Positions 8,636 to 16,564 of a stretch of DNA of 64,000 nt are shown here, piece after piece. The stretch spans positions 434,001-498,000 of the forward strand of contig CAVTCB010000003.1 of assembly GCA_963733105.1 (NCBI GenBank). Direction: 5' to 3'. Each line of letters opens with the position of its first letter. Within the stretch, counting starts at the first letter, position 1. The notes under the pieces were generated by a model. It made no database searches, was not told the DNA's origin, and saw only the letters and a list, made by a program, of their open reading frames with translations. The DNA is from JAFAYN01 sp963733105. GTDB taxonomy: Bacteria > Gemmatimonadota > Gemmatimonadetes > Longimicrobiales > Longimicrobiaceae. Both the position numbers and the translations under genes were made by a program.

Positions 8636-9064
8636 TCAGAAGGTGAGGGGGGTCGGCTGCTGCGCCTGGTGCGGGTGCTCCGCGCCAGCGTAGACCTTGA
8701 GCTTGTCGCGCATCTGCCGGCCCAGCGCGTTCTTCGGAAGCATCCCCTTGACGGCGAGCTCGATCACGCGCTCGGGGTGCTTCTCCAGCATCGAGCGGAA
8801 GGGGATGAACTTCTCGTGCCCCATGTACCCGGTGTGCTTGAAGTACGTCTTCTGATCGGCCTTCCTGCCGCTCAGCTGCACCTTGTCCGCGTTGATCACC
8901 ACGACGTAGTCGCCGGTGTCGAGGTGCGGGGTGTAGGTCGGCTTGTGCTTGCCGCGGAGGACACGCGCGATCTCGGTCGCGAGGCGCCCGAGGATCTTGC
9001 CCTCGGCGTCCACGACGAACCAGCGGTGCTCGATCTCCCCGGCCTTTACGGAATACGTCTTCAT
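8636..9064 (-). CDS. rplM: 50S ribosomal protein L13
   Basis: 142 aa. The family motifs WFVVDAEGKILGRLAT, GDYVVVINADKVQLSG and AVKGMLPKNALGRQM are present. The start at 9064 is chosen because upstream in-frame sequence is leader-like and the L13 N terminus normally begins MKTY. A sigma70-type promoter at 9201-9229 precedes it. Confidence 0.97.
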   Translation of the reverse strand: MKTYSVKAGEIEHRWFVVDAEGKILGRLATEIARVLRGKHKPTYTPHLDTGDYVVVINADKVQLSGRKADQKTYFKHTGYMGHEKFIPFRSMLEKHPERVIELAVKGMLPKNALGRQMRDKLKVYAGAEHPHQAQQPTPLTF

Positions 9065-9200
9065 CGGGCTCCCCGTGCGGCATGCGGTTCGGGTCGCGTA
9101 TCCACCGTTACGCTTCCCGGCATGCGCCGGCCAAAAATGGAAAAAGCTTCCACGCCCGGAGAGACCCGGGGGTGGACCATCCTGGTCGGGACAGACTTGT

Positions 9201-9229
9201 AGAATATCCAGATTTCGGGGAGGTGTCAA
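9201..9229 (-). promoter_or_regulatory. Sigma70-type promoter for rplM-rpsI
   Basis: On the minus strand a perfect -35 TTGACA (9229-9224) and a -10 TATTCT (9206-9201) are separated by 17 bases. The start point would lie about 140 bases upstream of rplM, giving a long 5' leader. Confidence 0.75.
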
Positions 9230-9271
9230 GCCGTGGGGTCACTCGGAAGACACGGCGCAGGGAACAGGACA

Positions 9272-9305
9272 GGGCCCCGGAGAGACCCAGGTCTCTCCGG
9301 GGCCC
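9272..9305 (-). terminator. Long perfect inverted repeat 3' of the beta-barrel gene
   Basis: Sixteen-base perfect arms (GGGCCCCGGAGAGACC and its complement) with only two bases between lie 27 bases past the stop of the minus-strand beta-barrel gene. No T tract follows, so termination is inferred from position and stem strength. It could also insulate the rplM promoter. Confidence 0.55.
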
Positions 9306-9332
9306 GCTCAGAAAGCAGGCGAGTAGGTTAGC

Positions 9333-9926
9333 CTATCTCCCCAGCGGGAAGAACATCCCGCCGATGCTGAAGCGCGCGGTGGTAACGTCGAGCGAGTTGT
9401 CCGTTTCCACCTCTTCGCCGTCGGACTCGAAGGTGTCGAGGCGGTTGCTCGTCCACCGCAGGTCCACGCCGAGGCCGACGCGCGGAGAGACGAAGTAGTT
9501 CAGGCCGCCACCGAGTCCGAACCCGCCGCCGCTCGCGCGGACATTCAGGTCGTTGAAGTCCAGCACCACGCTGGAGAACGAGAGATCGACGTACGGCGCG
9601 AGACGTGACGTCTGGCTGACGAGCATGTACCTGAGCCCGAGGTCGCCAACACCCATCGTGTAGTCGCCCTCGTCCAGGTCGGCACCCGGGATGTTGACTC
9701 CGCTCGCGGCCAGGAAAGCGCCGAAGCGCGGGGTGAAGTTCCACCCGGCCTGAAGCGTGAGCCCGGCACCGCTCTCCGGGTCCTCGTCCGAATCGTCCAC
9801 ACGGATGGCGGCACCGGTGAGGTGAGCGCCGAGGACGAGACCCCGGGTAAGGGGGGCCGTTTGAGAAAGAACGGGTGTCGCGGAGATACAAAGCGCGATC
9901 ACGGCGGGAAGTCCGAACCGTTTCAT
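9333..9926 (-). CDS. Outer-membrane beta-barrel protein
   Basis: 197 aa with a cleavable signal peptide (MKRFGLPAVIALCISATPVLSQ). The mature part alternates short amphipathic strands with turns (GLTLQAGWNFTPRFGAF, LGLRYMLVSQTSRLAPYVDL, GGGLNYFVSPRVGLGVDLRW) and ends in a short aromatic strand (IGGMFFPLGR), the pattern of an eight-stranded OmpA/OmpX-type barrel. No specific function can be named. It lies 45 bases after the PEGA lipoprotein gene and may be co-transcribed with it. Confidence 0.75.
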   Translation of the reverse strand: MKRFGLPAVIALCISATPVLSQTAPLTRGLVLGAHLTGAAIRVDDSDEDPESGAGLTLQAGWNFTPRFGAFLAASGVNIPGADLDEGDYTMGVGDLGLRYMLVSQTSRLAPYVDLSFSSVVLDFNDLNVRASGGGFGLGGGLNYFVSPRVGLGVDLRWTSNRLDTFESDGEEVETDNSLDVTTARFSIGGMFFPLGR

Positions 9927-9971
9927 GTAGTACTCGGGTTGTAATTGAGGAGGAGTGTGGCAGTATCAGCC

Positions 9972-10433
9972 CTAGAGCCGCACAAACTCACCGACGGGGG
10001 TGCCGTTCTTCACCGCTTCGAGCTGAGCGGGCGTGAGCTGGCCGGCGCGCGAGGAAGACGAGCCGACTGCGCCCGATGCGGGGAGGTTCATGCTGACGTT
10101 GTTCGTGGAGAGCGTGTACCAGCTCCCCGTCGCCGCGTCCACCACGATCGGGATGATGCCGCCGAGCACGTCCAGGATCACGTACCCCGCCGACACCTTG
10201 CGGTCGATCGTGGCCGTAGCGTCGCCGAACCCCGCCTTCCGGAAGGTGACTGCATAGCTCTTGTTCTTCGCCAGCGGGAGCGTGGCGGGCGTGACGCCAC
10301 GGGCGGTGCCGTCGATCCAGATTTCCGCTCCCGAAGGAGTGGAGTTGAACGCGACGTTGGCAGGGCTGCCGTTGAAGAGGGCGCCACAGGCAGTGAGGGA
10401 CACGGCGAGGGCAGGAGCGAGAAGGCGCTTCAT
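9972..10433 (-). CDS. PEGA-domain lipoprotein
   Basis: 153 aa. A lipoprotein signal (MKRLLAPALAVSLTAC, lipobox LTAC) precedes a PEGA-like segment: FNSTPSGAEIWIDGTARGVTPATLPLAKNKSYAVTFRKAGF, a surface-exposed beta repeat common in envelope proteins. A glycine- and hydrophobic-rich stretch (GYVILDVLGGIIPIVVD) follows. The C-terminal 25 residues look like a short SHOCT-type motif (LTPAQLEAVKNGTPVGEFVRL), but I am unsure. ATG 10433 is chosen because it starts the signal peptide. Confidence 0.7.
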   Translation of the reverse strand: MKRLLAPALAVSLTACGALFNGSPANVAFNSTPSGAEIWIDGTARGVTPATLPLAKNKSYAVTFRKAGFGDATATIDRKVSAGYVILDVLGGIIPIVVDAATGSWYTLSTNNVSMNLPASGAVGSSSSRAGQLTPAQLEAVKNGTPVGEFVRL

Positions 10434-10736
10434 GGTGGGAATCCTATGTATGCCCCGATTGATCGGCTCGGGGAAAGCCGTGCGCCACACTTGCGGCGCG
10501 TTACTTACTTAGCGGGGAGAGGTGGTGCATGGGGCAGGCGAGCAACGTACAATACGCCGAGGATCATACGGCGTCAATATCGTACCCGAAGCGTGCGTGC
10601 CCCGGGGTACAATGCTGATCGGTACTGTCGTTCTTGGAGCTTTACGGGCAACCCGCTCAAGTCTATCGATGAGTTCAACTACTGCCGCTATACCACACGG
10701 CTGATTTGATCAGCGGCCCGCCCGAACAACTCGTAG
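10434..10736. other. Intergenic region without a recognised gene
   Basis: About 300 bases between the divergent PEGA lipoprotein and the BlaI gene. It is noticeably lower in GC than its surroundings (for example the stretch around 10540-10700). Small palindromes such as GCTGATTTGATCAGC near 10700 are visible. I see no coding pattern and no tRNA. It probably carries the lipoprotein promoter on the minus strand. Confidence 0.5.
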
Positions 10737-10796
10737 CTACGGGAAAACCCGTTGACAACCGCCCAGTCACCGATTAAGCTACGGGAGAACCCGTAG
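10737..10796 (+). promoter_or_regulatory. Promoter flanked by two BlaI-type operators
   Basis: Two dyads of the form CTACGGG-N4-CCCGTAG lie at 10737-10754 (one mismatch, CCCGTTG) and 10779-10796 (perfect). Their centres are 42 bases apart, four helical turns. A -35 TTGACA (10752-10757) overlaps the first operator. A weak -10 (around 10775-10780) lies just at the edge of the second. This is the arrangement expected for autorepression by the BlaI protein encoded 12 bases downstream. Confidence 0.8.
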
Positions 10797-10808
10797 AAAG
10801 AGGTCCCT

Positions 10809-11192
10809 ATGCCCGACGATCCCCGGCTGACCGATCGCGAGCTGGACGCCATGAGCATCCTCTGGCGCCATGGCTCCGGCACGGTGAGCGAAGTCCGCGA
10901 GCAGCTCGCCGACGAGCTGGCGTACACCACCGTCCTCTGGGTCCTGCAGACGCTGGAGGAGAAGGGCTTCGTCCGCCACGAGAAGGAGGGGCGCGCGTAC
11001 CGCTACTACCCGACCATGGAGCAGGAGGAGGCGGGGGGGAGCGCCCTGAGCCGCATCGTGGACAAGGTCTTCCACGGCTCCGCGGCGATGATGCTGGCGC
11101 AGCTGGTCAGCGAGCGGAAGCTCCCCGTGGAGGAGATGGAGAGGATGCGCGACCTGCTGGACCGCCGCCTGGCGGAGGAGGAGGAACCGTGA
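10809..11192 (+). CDS. BlaI/MecI-family winged-helix repressor
   Basis: 127 aa. An N-terminal winged helix (LTDRELDAMSILWRHGSGTVSEVREQL, then YTTVLWVLQTLEEKGFVRHEKEGRAYRYYP) is followed by a dimerisation helix region, as in BlaI and MecI. Such repressors bind inverted repeats and are released by proteolysis triggered by an M56 partner. An AGAGG ribosome site lies 7 bases before the ATG. The stop overlaps the GTG of the M56 gene (GTGA), so the two are coupled. Confidence 0.93.
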   Translation: MPDDPRLTDRELDAMSILWRHGSGTVSEVREQLADELAYTTVLWVLQTLEEKGFVRHEKEGRAYRYYPTMEQEEAGGSALSRIVDKVFHGSAAMMLAQLVSERKLPVEEMERMRDLLDRRLAEEEEP

Positions 11193-12586
11193 GCCCGGCG
11201 TGGATGCTCCAGACGCTCCTCGCCGGAACGCTGGTCGGCGTCGGAGCGCTCGCCCTGGAGCGGGTGGCCGGGTGGTTCGCCGTCCCGCGCCGCGCGGTCT
11301 GGGCGGCGGCGATGCTGGTCTCGCTCGCGCTCCCGGCGCTTGCCCTGTGGGCGCCGGGGCTCCTCCCCGACCCCGGCATCGTCCCGGACCCGACGTCCGC
11401 CGCCCCCGGCGTCGGCGTCCCGTTCCCCTTCGCGGATGCCGCGACCGGCCCGCTCGCCGCCGCCCCGTCCCCGGACGCAGTGGCCTGGTGGCGGGACCTT
11501 TCCACGGTGCTGGGTCTGGGGTGGCTGGCGTCCTCGCTCGCCGTGCTGGGCGCGGTGGCGTGGACGTACCGGCGGCTGCGGGCGGTCCGCGCCGGCTCGG
11601 TTCCCATGGAGCTGGACGGGACGGCGGTTCGCGTCGCGGAGCGCACGGGTCCCGCGGTGGTCGGGCTCCTCCGCCCGGCGGTGGTCGTCCCGCGGTGGAC
11701 GCTGGACCTCCCCGCGGAGGAGCGGCGCCTGATCCTCCTGCACGAGCGCGAGCACGTCGCCCACGGCGACCCGTGGCTGCTCTTCCTCGGCACGCTCGCG
11801 GTGGCCGCGATGCCGTGGTGCCTCCCCCTGTGGTGGCAGCACCGAAGGCTCCGCTCGGCGACCGAGACCGACTGCGACGCCCGGGTGCTCGCCCGCGGCG
11901 CGAGCCGGCGCGACTACGGGCACGTCCTCATCCGCACGGCGGGCTGCACCCCGGTCCTCCCGCTCCTGGGACCGGCCTGGGGCGATTCCACCTCTCAACT
12001 GGAGCGAAGGATCATGACCATGACCGCGAAGCGCCCCTCGCACCGCGCCCTCCGCGCGGTCCCGCTGCTCGCCCTCACCGCGGGCGTGGTCGCCGCCGCC
12101 TGCGACGTCGCGGGGGAGCGCGGCCCCGCGGCTCCACCGGAGCCGGCATCTTCCGTCGCGGCGACGACTCCGAAGACCTTGCGGGCGTGGAGATCGGAGG
12201 GCCGGCAGGTCGTGACCGACACGGTGCTGGTGGACTCGGTCACCGTGTCGCGGTCCGGTCCACCCCCGACCTCGAGCACCGGACTCTTCCCCGTCTTTCC
12301 CGTGAGCCTGGACCCGACGGTGACCTTGCCCCGCGTCCGCACGCTGGACCACTTCACGGTGGGCGAGATGCGTGAGGGGGGAGGCGCGTCGAAGGCGGGG
12401 ATCCGGGTCGGCGACGTGATCCTCACCATCAACGGCCAGGACTCGCGGGAGATGAGCGTATGGAAGTCGCTCATGAACCAGCGTCCGGGCACCCGCTACG
12501 TCCTGCGCGTCCGCCGGGGGAGCGAGGAGCGCGAGATCACGGCGCGGCTCGACCCGCCGTACAAGTGGCACAAGCGCTCCCGGTAG
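11189..12586 (+). CDS. M56-family (BlaR1-like) membrane metalloprotease with C-terminal PDZ domain
   Basis: 465 aa. The N-terminal half has several membrane segments and the zinc motif HEREH (H185, E186, H189) followed by a CLPLWWQHRR segment and ETDCDA, as in BlaR1/MecR1. Unlike BlaR1 there is no penicillin-binding sensor domain. After another hydrophobic segment (residues about 285-303) comes a linker and a PDZ domain (GASKAGIRVGDVILTINGQDS, PGTRYVLRVRRGSEE). By analogy it would sense an envelope signal and cleave the BlaI repressor encoded just upstream. The ligand is unknown; a beta-lactam is unlikely given the missing sensor. Confidence 0.85.
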   Translation: MSPAWMLQTLLAGTLVGVGALALERVAGWFAVPRRAVWAAAMLVSLALPALALWAPGLLPDPGIVPDPTSAAPGVGVPFPFADAATGPLAAAPSPDAVAWWRDLSTVLGLGWLASSLAVLGAVAWTYRRLRAVRAGSVPMELDGTAVRVAERTGPAVVGLLRPAVVVPRWTLDLPAEERRLILLHEREHVAHGDPWLLFLGTLAVAAMPWCLPLWWQHRRLRSATETDCDARVLARGASRRDYGHVLIRTAGCTPVLPLLGPAWGDSTSQLERRIMTMTAKRPSHRALRAVPLLALTAGVVAAACDVAGERGPAAPPEPASSVAATTPKTLRAWRSEGRQVVTDTVLVDSVTVSRSGPPPTSSTGLFPVFPVSLDPTVTLPRVRTLDHFTVGEMREGGGASKAGIRVGDVILTINGQDSREMSVWKSLMNQRPGTRYVLRVRRGSEEREITARLDPPYKWHKRSR

Positions 12587-12591
12587 CCCCC

Positions 12592-12610
12592 AAAAAAAGA
12601 CCTCCGGCGG
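12592..12610 (+). repeat. Half copy of the ychF terminator
   Basis: The 18 bases from the A tract through CTCCGGCGG repeat the left arm of the hairpin at 12853-12885. The right arm is missing. It precedes the duplicated PDZ fragment, so both look like products of one local duplication. Confidence 0.7.
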
Positions 12611-12613
12611 GAG

Positions 12614-12832
12614 CGCTGGGGGGAGATGCACGCGGAGGGAGGCGCGGCGAGGGCGGGCGTCCGAGTGGGTGACGTGGTCCTCACCGTCAACGACCTGGAC
12701 TCGCGGGAGCACGGCACGTGGACGTCGCTGAAGCTACAACCCCCCGGCACGCGCTACGTCCTTCGCGTCCGCCGGGGGAGCGAGGAGCGCGAGATCCCTG
12801 CGTACCTCGATCCGCTGAGCAGCTGGTTCTGA
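12614..12832 (+). pseudogene. Duplicated PDZ fragment of the M56 gene
   Basis: The translated stretch GEMHAEGGAARAGVRVGD...SREHGTWTSLKLQPPGTRYVLRVRRGSEEREI aligns over about 68 residues with the C-terminal PDZ domain of the preceding gene (from its GEMREGG to its REITARLDPP). There is no signal peptide, membrane part or convincing ribosome site, and the match starts mid-domain. A tandem duplication remnant is the simplest reading. A separately translated 68-residue PDZ peptide from the internal ATG at 12626 cannot be excluded. Confidence 0.75.
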
Positions 12833-12852
12833 CCTCACCGGCACCCTGAAAA

Positions 12853-12885
12853 AAGACCTCCGGCGGAAGGCCCGCCGGAGGTCTT
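12853..12885 (-). terminator. Intrinsic terminator of ychF (possibly bidirectional)
   Basis: Twelve-base arms GACCTCCGGCGG and CCGCCGGAGGTC enclose AAGGC. On the minus strand the hairpin is followed directly by TTTTTT, a textbook terminator 20 bases past the ychF stop. It may also stop plus-strand transcripts from the BlaI/M56 unit. Confidence 0.9.
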
Positions 12886-12904
12886 CGTCGTAATCCGCCG
12901 GCGC

Positions 12905-14006
12905 TCAGGCGCTGGTGCGGAAGAGGAGGATGTCGCCGTCCTTGACGACGTACTCCTTCCCCTCGGAGCGCATCAGCCCCTGCTCCCTGGCGGCCTTGAC
13001 CGAGCCGGTCTTGACGAAGTCGTCCCACGCCACGGTCTCGGCGCGGATGAAGGCGCGCTCGAAGTCGGAGTGGATGACGCCGGCGGCCTCGGGCCCCTTG
13101 GCGCCGATGCGGATCTCCCAGGCGCGGACCTCCTTCTCGCCGGCCGTGAAGTAGACCTGGAGCCCCAGGAGGCGGTAGCCCGGCGCGGATCAGGAGGTTG
13201 AGCCCCGGCTCCTCCAGCCCGAGCGACGCCAGGAACTCGGCGCGCTCCTCCTGCGGCAGCTCGCCCAGCTCCGACTCGATCTTGCTGGAGATGGGGATCA
13301 CCTCGGCGCGCTCACCGCTCTCCTCCACGGCCTTGCGGAGCGCGCGGACGTGCTCGTTGTCGCCCTCGGGGAGGTCGTTCTCGTGGACGTTGGCGAGGTA
13401 GACGACGGGCTTGGAGGTGAGGAGGTTGAAGGAGCGCAGGAGCTTCTCCTCGTCGTCGGAGATCTCCACCGTGCGCGCCGCCAGCCCCTCGCCGAGGACG
13501 GCGTGGACGCGCTCCAGCAGCCCCAGCTCGGTCTGGGCGTCCTTGTCGCCGCCGCGGGCGGACTTCCGGACGCGCTCCAGCCGCTTCTCCACCTGGGCGA
13601 GGTCGGAGAGGATCAGCTCCAGGTTGATGATCTCGCGGTCGCGCACGGGGTCCACCTCGCCCATGACGTGCACCACGTCGGGGTCGTCGAAGCAGCGGAC
13701 CACGTGCACCACGGCGTCGGTCTCGCGGATGTTGGTGAGGAACTGGTTCCCCAGCCCCTCGCCCTCGGAGGCGCCCTTGACCAGCCCCGCGATGTCCACG
13801 AACTGCACGGCGGCGCGCACCACCCGCTGCGGCTGCACCTTCTCGGCGAGGAGGTCGACGCGCGGGTCGGGCACCTCCACCATCCCCACGTTGGGCTCGA
13901 CGGTGCAGAACGGGTAGTTGGCCGCCTCGGCGCCCGCGGCGGTCAGCGCGTTGAACAGGGTGGACTTGCCGACGTTGGGGAGGCCGACGATGCCGAGCTT
14001 GAGCAT
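12905..14006 (-). CDS. ychF: YchF/OLA1-family ribosome-associated ATPase (frame disrupted)
   Basis: The N-terminal G domain is intact: GLPNVGKSTLFNALT (P loop), FVDIAGLVKGASEGEGLGN (switch II) and VYLANVHE, the NxxE signature that gives ATP preference. The C-terminal TGS part (WEIRIGAKGPEAAGVIHSDFERAF, VKDGDILLFR) is in the next frame. One extra G in a GCCGGGCTACCG context near 13180 causes the shift; removing it restores a normal protein of about 366 aa. Conserved and intact otherwise, so sequence error is likely. It ends at a strong terminator. Confidence 0.92.
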
Positions 14007-14125
14007 ATGCTGGACGGAGCGTTGGTTCGCGCAAACGAAGCGGCCGGACGCCGTATGGGCGCCCGGCCGGACAGGCGGGAAATCTACAACTGCGGCCCGG
14101 GGGAGTCAACGTGGAGGGGGCGGGC

Positions 14126-14217
14126 CCCCACCCGGCTCGCCTCGGGCTCGCCACCCTCCCCCGTTCCGGGGGAGGGGCATCTCCATGCTTCGATCCCCAC
14201 GCTCCACGGTGTCGTGC
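14126..14217 (+). repeat. Repeat element C, copy 1
   Basis: Begins with CCCCACCCGGC, contains the hairpin CCCTCCCCCG-TTC-CGGGGGAGGG and ends with the conserved CATCTCCATGCTTCGATC and a GTCGTG box. About 90 bases are shared with 43651-43739 and 62674-62765. No gene is seen between the ychF start and the hppA stop; that gap holds C, B and a short D. Confidence 0.85.
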
Positions 14218-14218
14218 T

Positions 14219-14262
14219 CCCCCTCTCCCAGCATTGGGAGAGGGGGCCGGGGGGAGTGAGGG
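14219..14262 (+). repeat. Repeat element B, copy 2
   Basis: Same hairpin plus G tracts as 79-120, placed directly after C and before D. Confidence 0.85.
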
Positions 14263-14331
14263 CCGATAAAGGCGCGCTCCGGAGCCGAGGCCGCCGTATC
14301 GTTCAGCAGTTCTGCGAGGCTACCCGTCCTC

Positions 14332-14382
14332 TCGGAGGGAGACACCGGGGCTGTTTCCGGTGGCTCACTCCGGGGCGGCCCC
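14332..14382 (+). repeat. Structured repeat D, copy 2 (one-hairpin deletion form)
   Basis: Only the first module (CACCGG/CCGGTG, loop GGCTGTTT) is present. The sequence then jumps from CTCCGGGGCGG to CCCC. In full copies CTCCGGGGCGG and CTCCGGAGCGG flank modules two and three, so deletion between these near-identical 11-mers explains this copy. It ends 5 bases before the hppA stop codon. Confidence 0.85.
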
Positions 14383-14387
14383 AAGGC

Positions 14388-16511
14388 TCAGCCTAGAAAA
14401 TACCCCGAAAACGCACGAACCGCCGCCTCCATCCGCTCGGCCACCGGCGACTCCAGGTCGTGCAGCCACACCAGCCAGGGCACCAGCACCAGCGCCTCCA
14501 CCGCCATGAGCTTGACCAGGATGTTCATGGCCGGCCCGGTGGTGTCCTTGAACGGGTCGCCCACCGTGTCGCCCAGCACCGCGGCCGTGTAGGCGGGCGA
14601 GCCCTTCCCCCCCTCCTCGCCGGCCTCGATCCGCTTCTTGGCCGCGTCCAGCGCCTCGCCGGCGTTGGAGAGCGTGAGCCCCAGCATCACCCCGGTGATG
14701 GTGGCCCCCACCAGGAAGCCGCCCAGCGCCTCCACCCCCACGATGGCCCCCACCAGCACCGGCGTGACCACCGCCACCACCCCGGGCGCCACCATCTCCC
14801 GCAGCGCCGCCCGGGTGGAGATGTCCACGCAGCGGGCGGAGTCGGGGCGGACGGTCCCGTCCAGCAGCCCCTTGACCTCGCGGAACTGGCGGCGCACCTC
14901 CTCCACCATCCCCTGCGCGGCGCGGCCGACGGCTTGGGTGGTGAGCGCCGCCACCAGGAAGGGGACCATCCCGCCCAGGAGGAGCCCCACCATGGCGCGC
15001 GGGTCCACCAGGTTGATCCCCGCCAGCCCCACGGCGCCGGTGTAGGCCGCGAACAGGGCCAGCGCGGTCATGGCCGCGGAGGCCACGGAGAAGCCCTTGG
15101 ACATGGAGGAGGTCTCGGCGCCGGCGGCGTCCAGCCCGTCGGTGATGCGCCGCGCGTCGCGCCCCAGCCCGCTCATGCGCGAGATCCCGGAGGCGTTGTC
15201 GGCGATGGGGCCGAAGGCCTCCACCGACATGGTCATCCCCACGGTGGCGAGCATCCCCACGGCGGCGATGGCGATCCCGTACAGCCCGGCCAGGGTGTAC
15301 GAGGTCCACACGGCGGCGGCAACGGCGAGGAGCGGGACCACGGCCGACTCCATCCCCACGGCCAGCCCGGCGATGATCCCCGTGGCGGGGCCGGCGCGCA
15401 TGGCGGTGACGATGCGCCCGACGGGACGCCCCCCGGTGTAGAACCCGGAGACCACCCCGGTGACGATCCCCGCGAGCGTGCCGGCCAGGATGGACCAGAA
15501 GGGGCCGAAGCGGCCGTACTCCTCGCCCGTGGCCGGGTTGGTGACGTCGAACCCGAGGGCGGAGACCACTCCGGCGATGGCGAGGAGGAAGAGGGCGACG
15601 GCGGCGAGCGAGGCCCAGCGGAGCGCCTTCACGGCGCCCTGCTTCTCCAGCGCGCGCACCAGGCCGACGCCGGCCAGGGAGGCCAGGAGCCCGACCCCGG
15701 CGGCGAGGATGGGGAGGGCGACGGCCTCCAGCCGCGAGTTCGCGTAGAAGGCGCTCATGGCGCCGAGCGTGACGGCGGCGACCAGGGCGCCGACGTACGA
15801 TTCGAAAAGGTCGGCCCCCATCCCGGCGGTGTCGCCCACGCAGTCGCCCACGGCGTCGGCGATGGTGGCGGGGTTGCGCGGGTCGTCCTCGGGGATGCCG
15901 GCCTCCACCTTCCCCACCAGGTCGGCGCCGATGTCGGCGGCCTTGGTGTAGATGCCGCCGCCCACGCGCGCGAAGAGGGCGATGGCGGAGGCGCCCATGG
16001 CGTACCCGGCGGCCACCTCGGCGAAGCGGAGCATCTCCTCCTGCACCGGGTAGCCGACGCGGTACACCACCAGGTAGTAGGTGAGCCCCACCCCCAGCAG
16101 CCCCACGGAGGCCACGGCCAGCCCCATCACCGCCCCGCCCCCGAACGCCGCCCGCAGCGCCGCCTCGGGCCCGACGATGCGGGCGGCCTCGGAGGTGCGG
16201 ACGTTGGCGCGGGTGGCGGCGAGGATGCCGACGACGCCGGCGGCCATGGAGGAGAGCGCGCCGGCCAGGAAGGCCACCGCCGTCCAGGGGCCCACGGCCG
16301 GCCAGAGGAGGAGTCCGACCACGGCCACGAAGACGCCCAGGGCGGCGTACTGCCGCCGCAGGAAGGCGCGGGCGCCGGCCTCGATCTGGGCGGCGAAGTC
16401 GCGCATCACCTCGTTCCCGGGGGGGAGGCCGCGCACGTACGAGAAGATCCAGAGGGCGACGGCGAGTCCGAGCAGTCCGAGGGTCCAGACCCATCCGGTG
16501 AGGTCGGCCAC
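14388..16511 (-). CDS. hppA: Membrane-bound ion-translocating pyrophosphatase
   Basis: 707 aa with about 16 membrane segments. It couples pyrophosphate hydrolysis to H+ or Na+ export. The substrate-binding loops are intact: DIGADLVGKVEAGIPEDDPRN with VGDCVGDTAGMGADLFE, and GDTVGDPFKDTTGPAMN near the C terminus. At the segment that separates K+-dependent from K+-independent enzymes (usually GNTTAA or GNTTKA before KGF) this protein has GAETSSMSKGF. It therefore lacks the Lys of the K+-independent type and carries Ser. I chose the GTG at 16511, preceded by GGAGA. Confidence 0.92.
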   Translation of the reverse strand: MADLTGWVWTLGLLGLAVALWIFSYVRGLPPGNEVMRDFAAQIEAGARAFLRRQYAALGVFVAVVGLLLWPAVGPWTAVAFLAGALSSMAAGVVGILAATRANVRTSEAARIVGPEAALRAAFGGGAVMGLAVASVGLLGVGLTYYLVVYRVGYPVQEEMLRFAEVAAGYAMGASAIALFARVGGGIYTKAADIGADLVGKVEAGIPEDDPRNPATIADAVGDCVGDTAGMGADLFESYVGALVAAVTLGAMSAFYANSRLEAVALPILAAGVGLLASLAGVGLVRALEKQGAVKALRWASLAAVALFLLAIAGVVSALGFDVTNPATGEEYGRFGPFWSILAGTLAGIVTGVVSGFYTGGRPVGRIVTAMRAGPATGIIAGLAVGMESAVVPLLAVAAAVWTSYTLAGLYGIAIAAVGMLATVGMTMSVEAFGPIADNASGISRMSGLGRDARRITDGLDAAGAETSSMSKGFSVASAAMTALALFAAYTGAVGLAGINLVDPRAMVGLLLGGMVPFLVAALTTQAVGRAAQGMVEEVRRQFREVKGLLDGTVRPDSARCVDISTRAALREMVAPGVVAVVTPVLVGAIVGVEALGGFLVGATITGVMLGLTLSNAGEALDAAKKRIEAGEEGGKGSPAYTAAVLGDTVGDPFKDTTGPAMNILVKLMAVEALVLVPWLVWLHDLESPVAERMEAAVRAFSGYFLG

Positions 16512-16564
16512 GGGATTCTCCGGGTGCGGGAAGTTTCGAGGAGCGGGAAGGACGGGTGGGGCGG

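Noticed and set aside
9065..9200. An L13-binding autoregulatory leader structure in the rplM 5' leader
   Set aside because: The leader is long, but I could not identify a convincing conserved fold by eye.
10809..12586. A beta-lactam resistance locus (blaI-blaR1)
   Set aside because: The sensor domain of BlaR1 is missing and no beta-lactamase gene is nearby.
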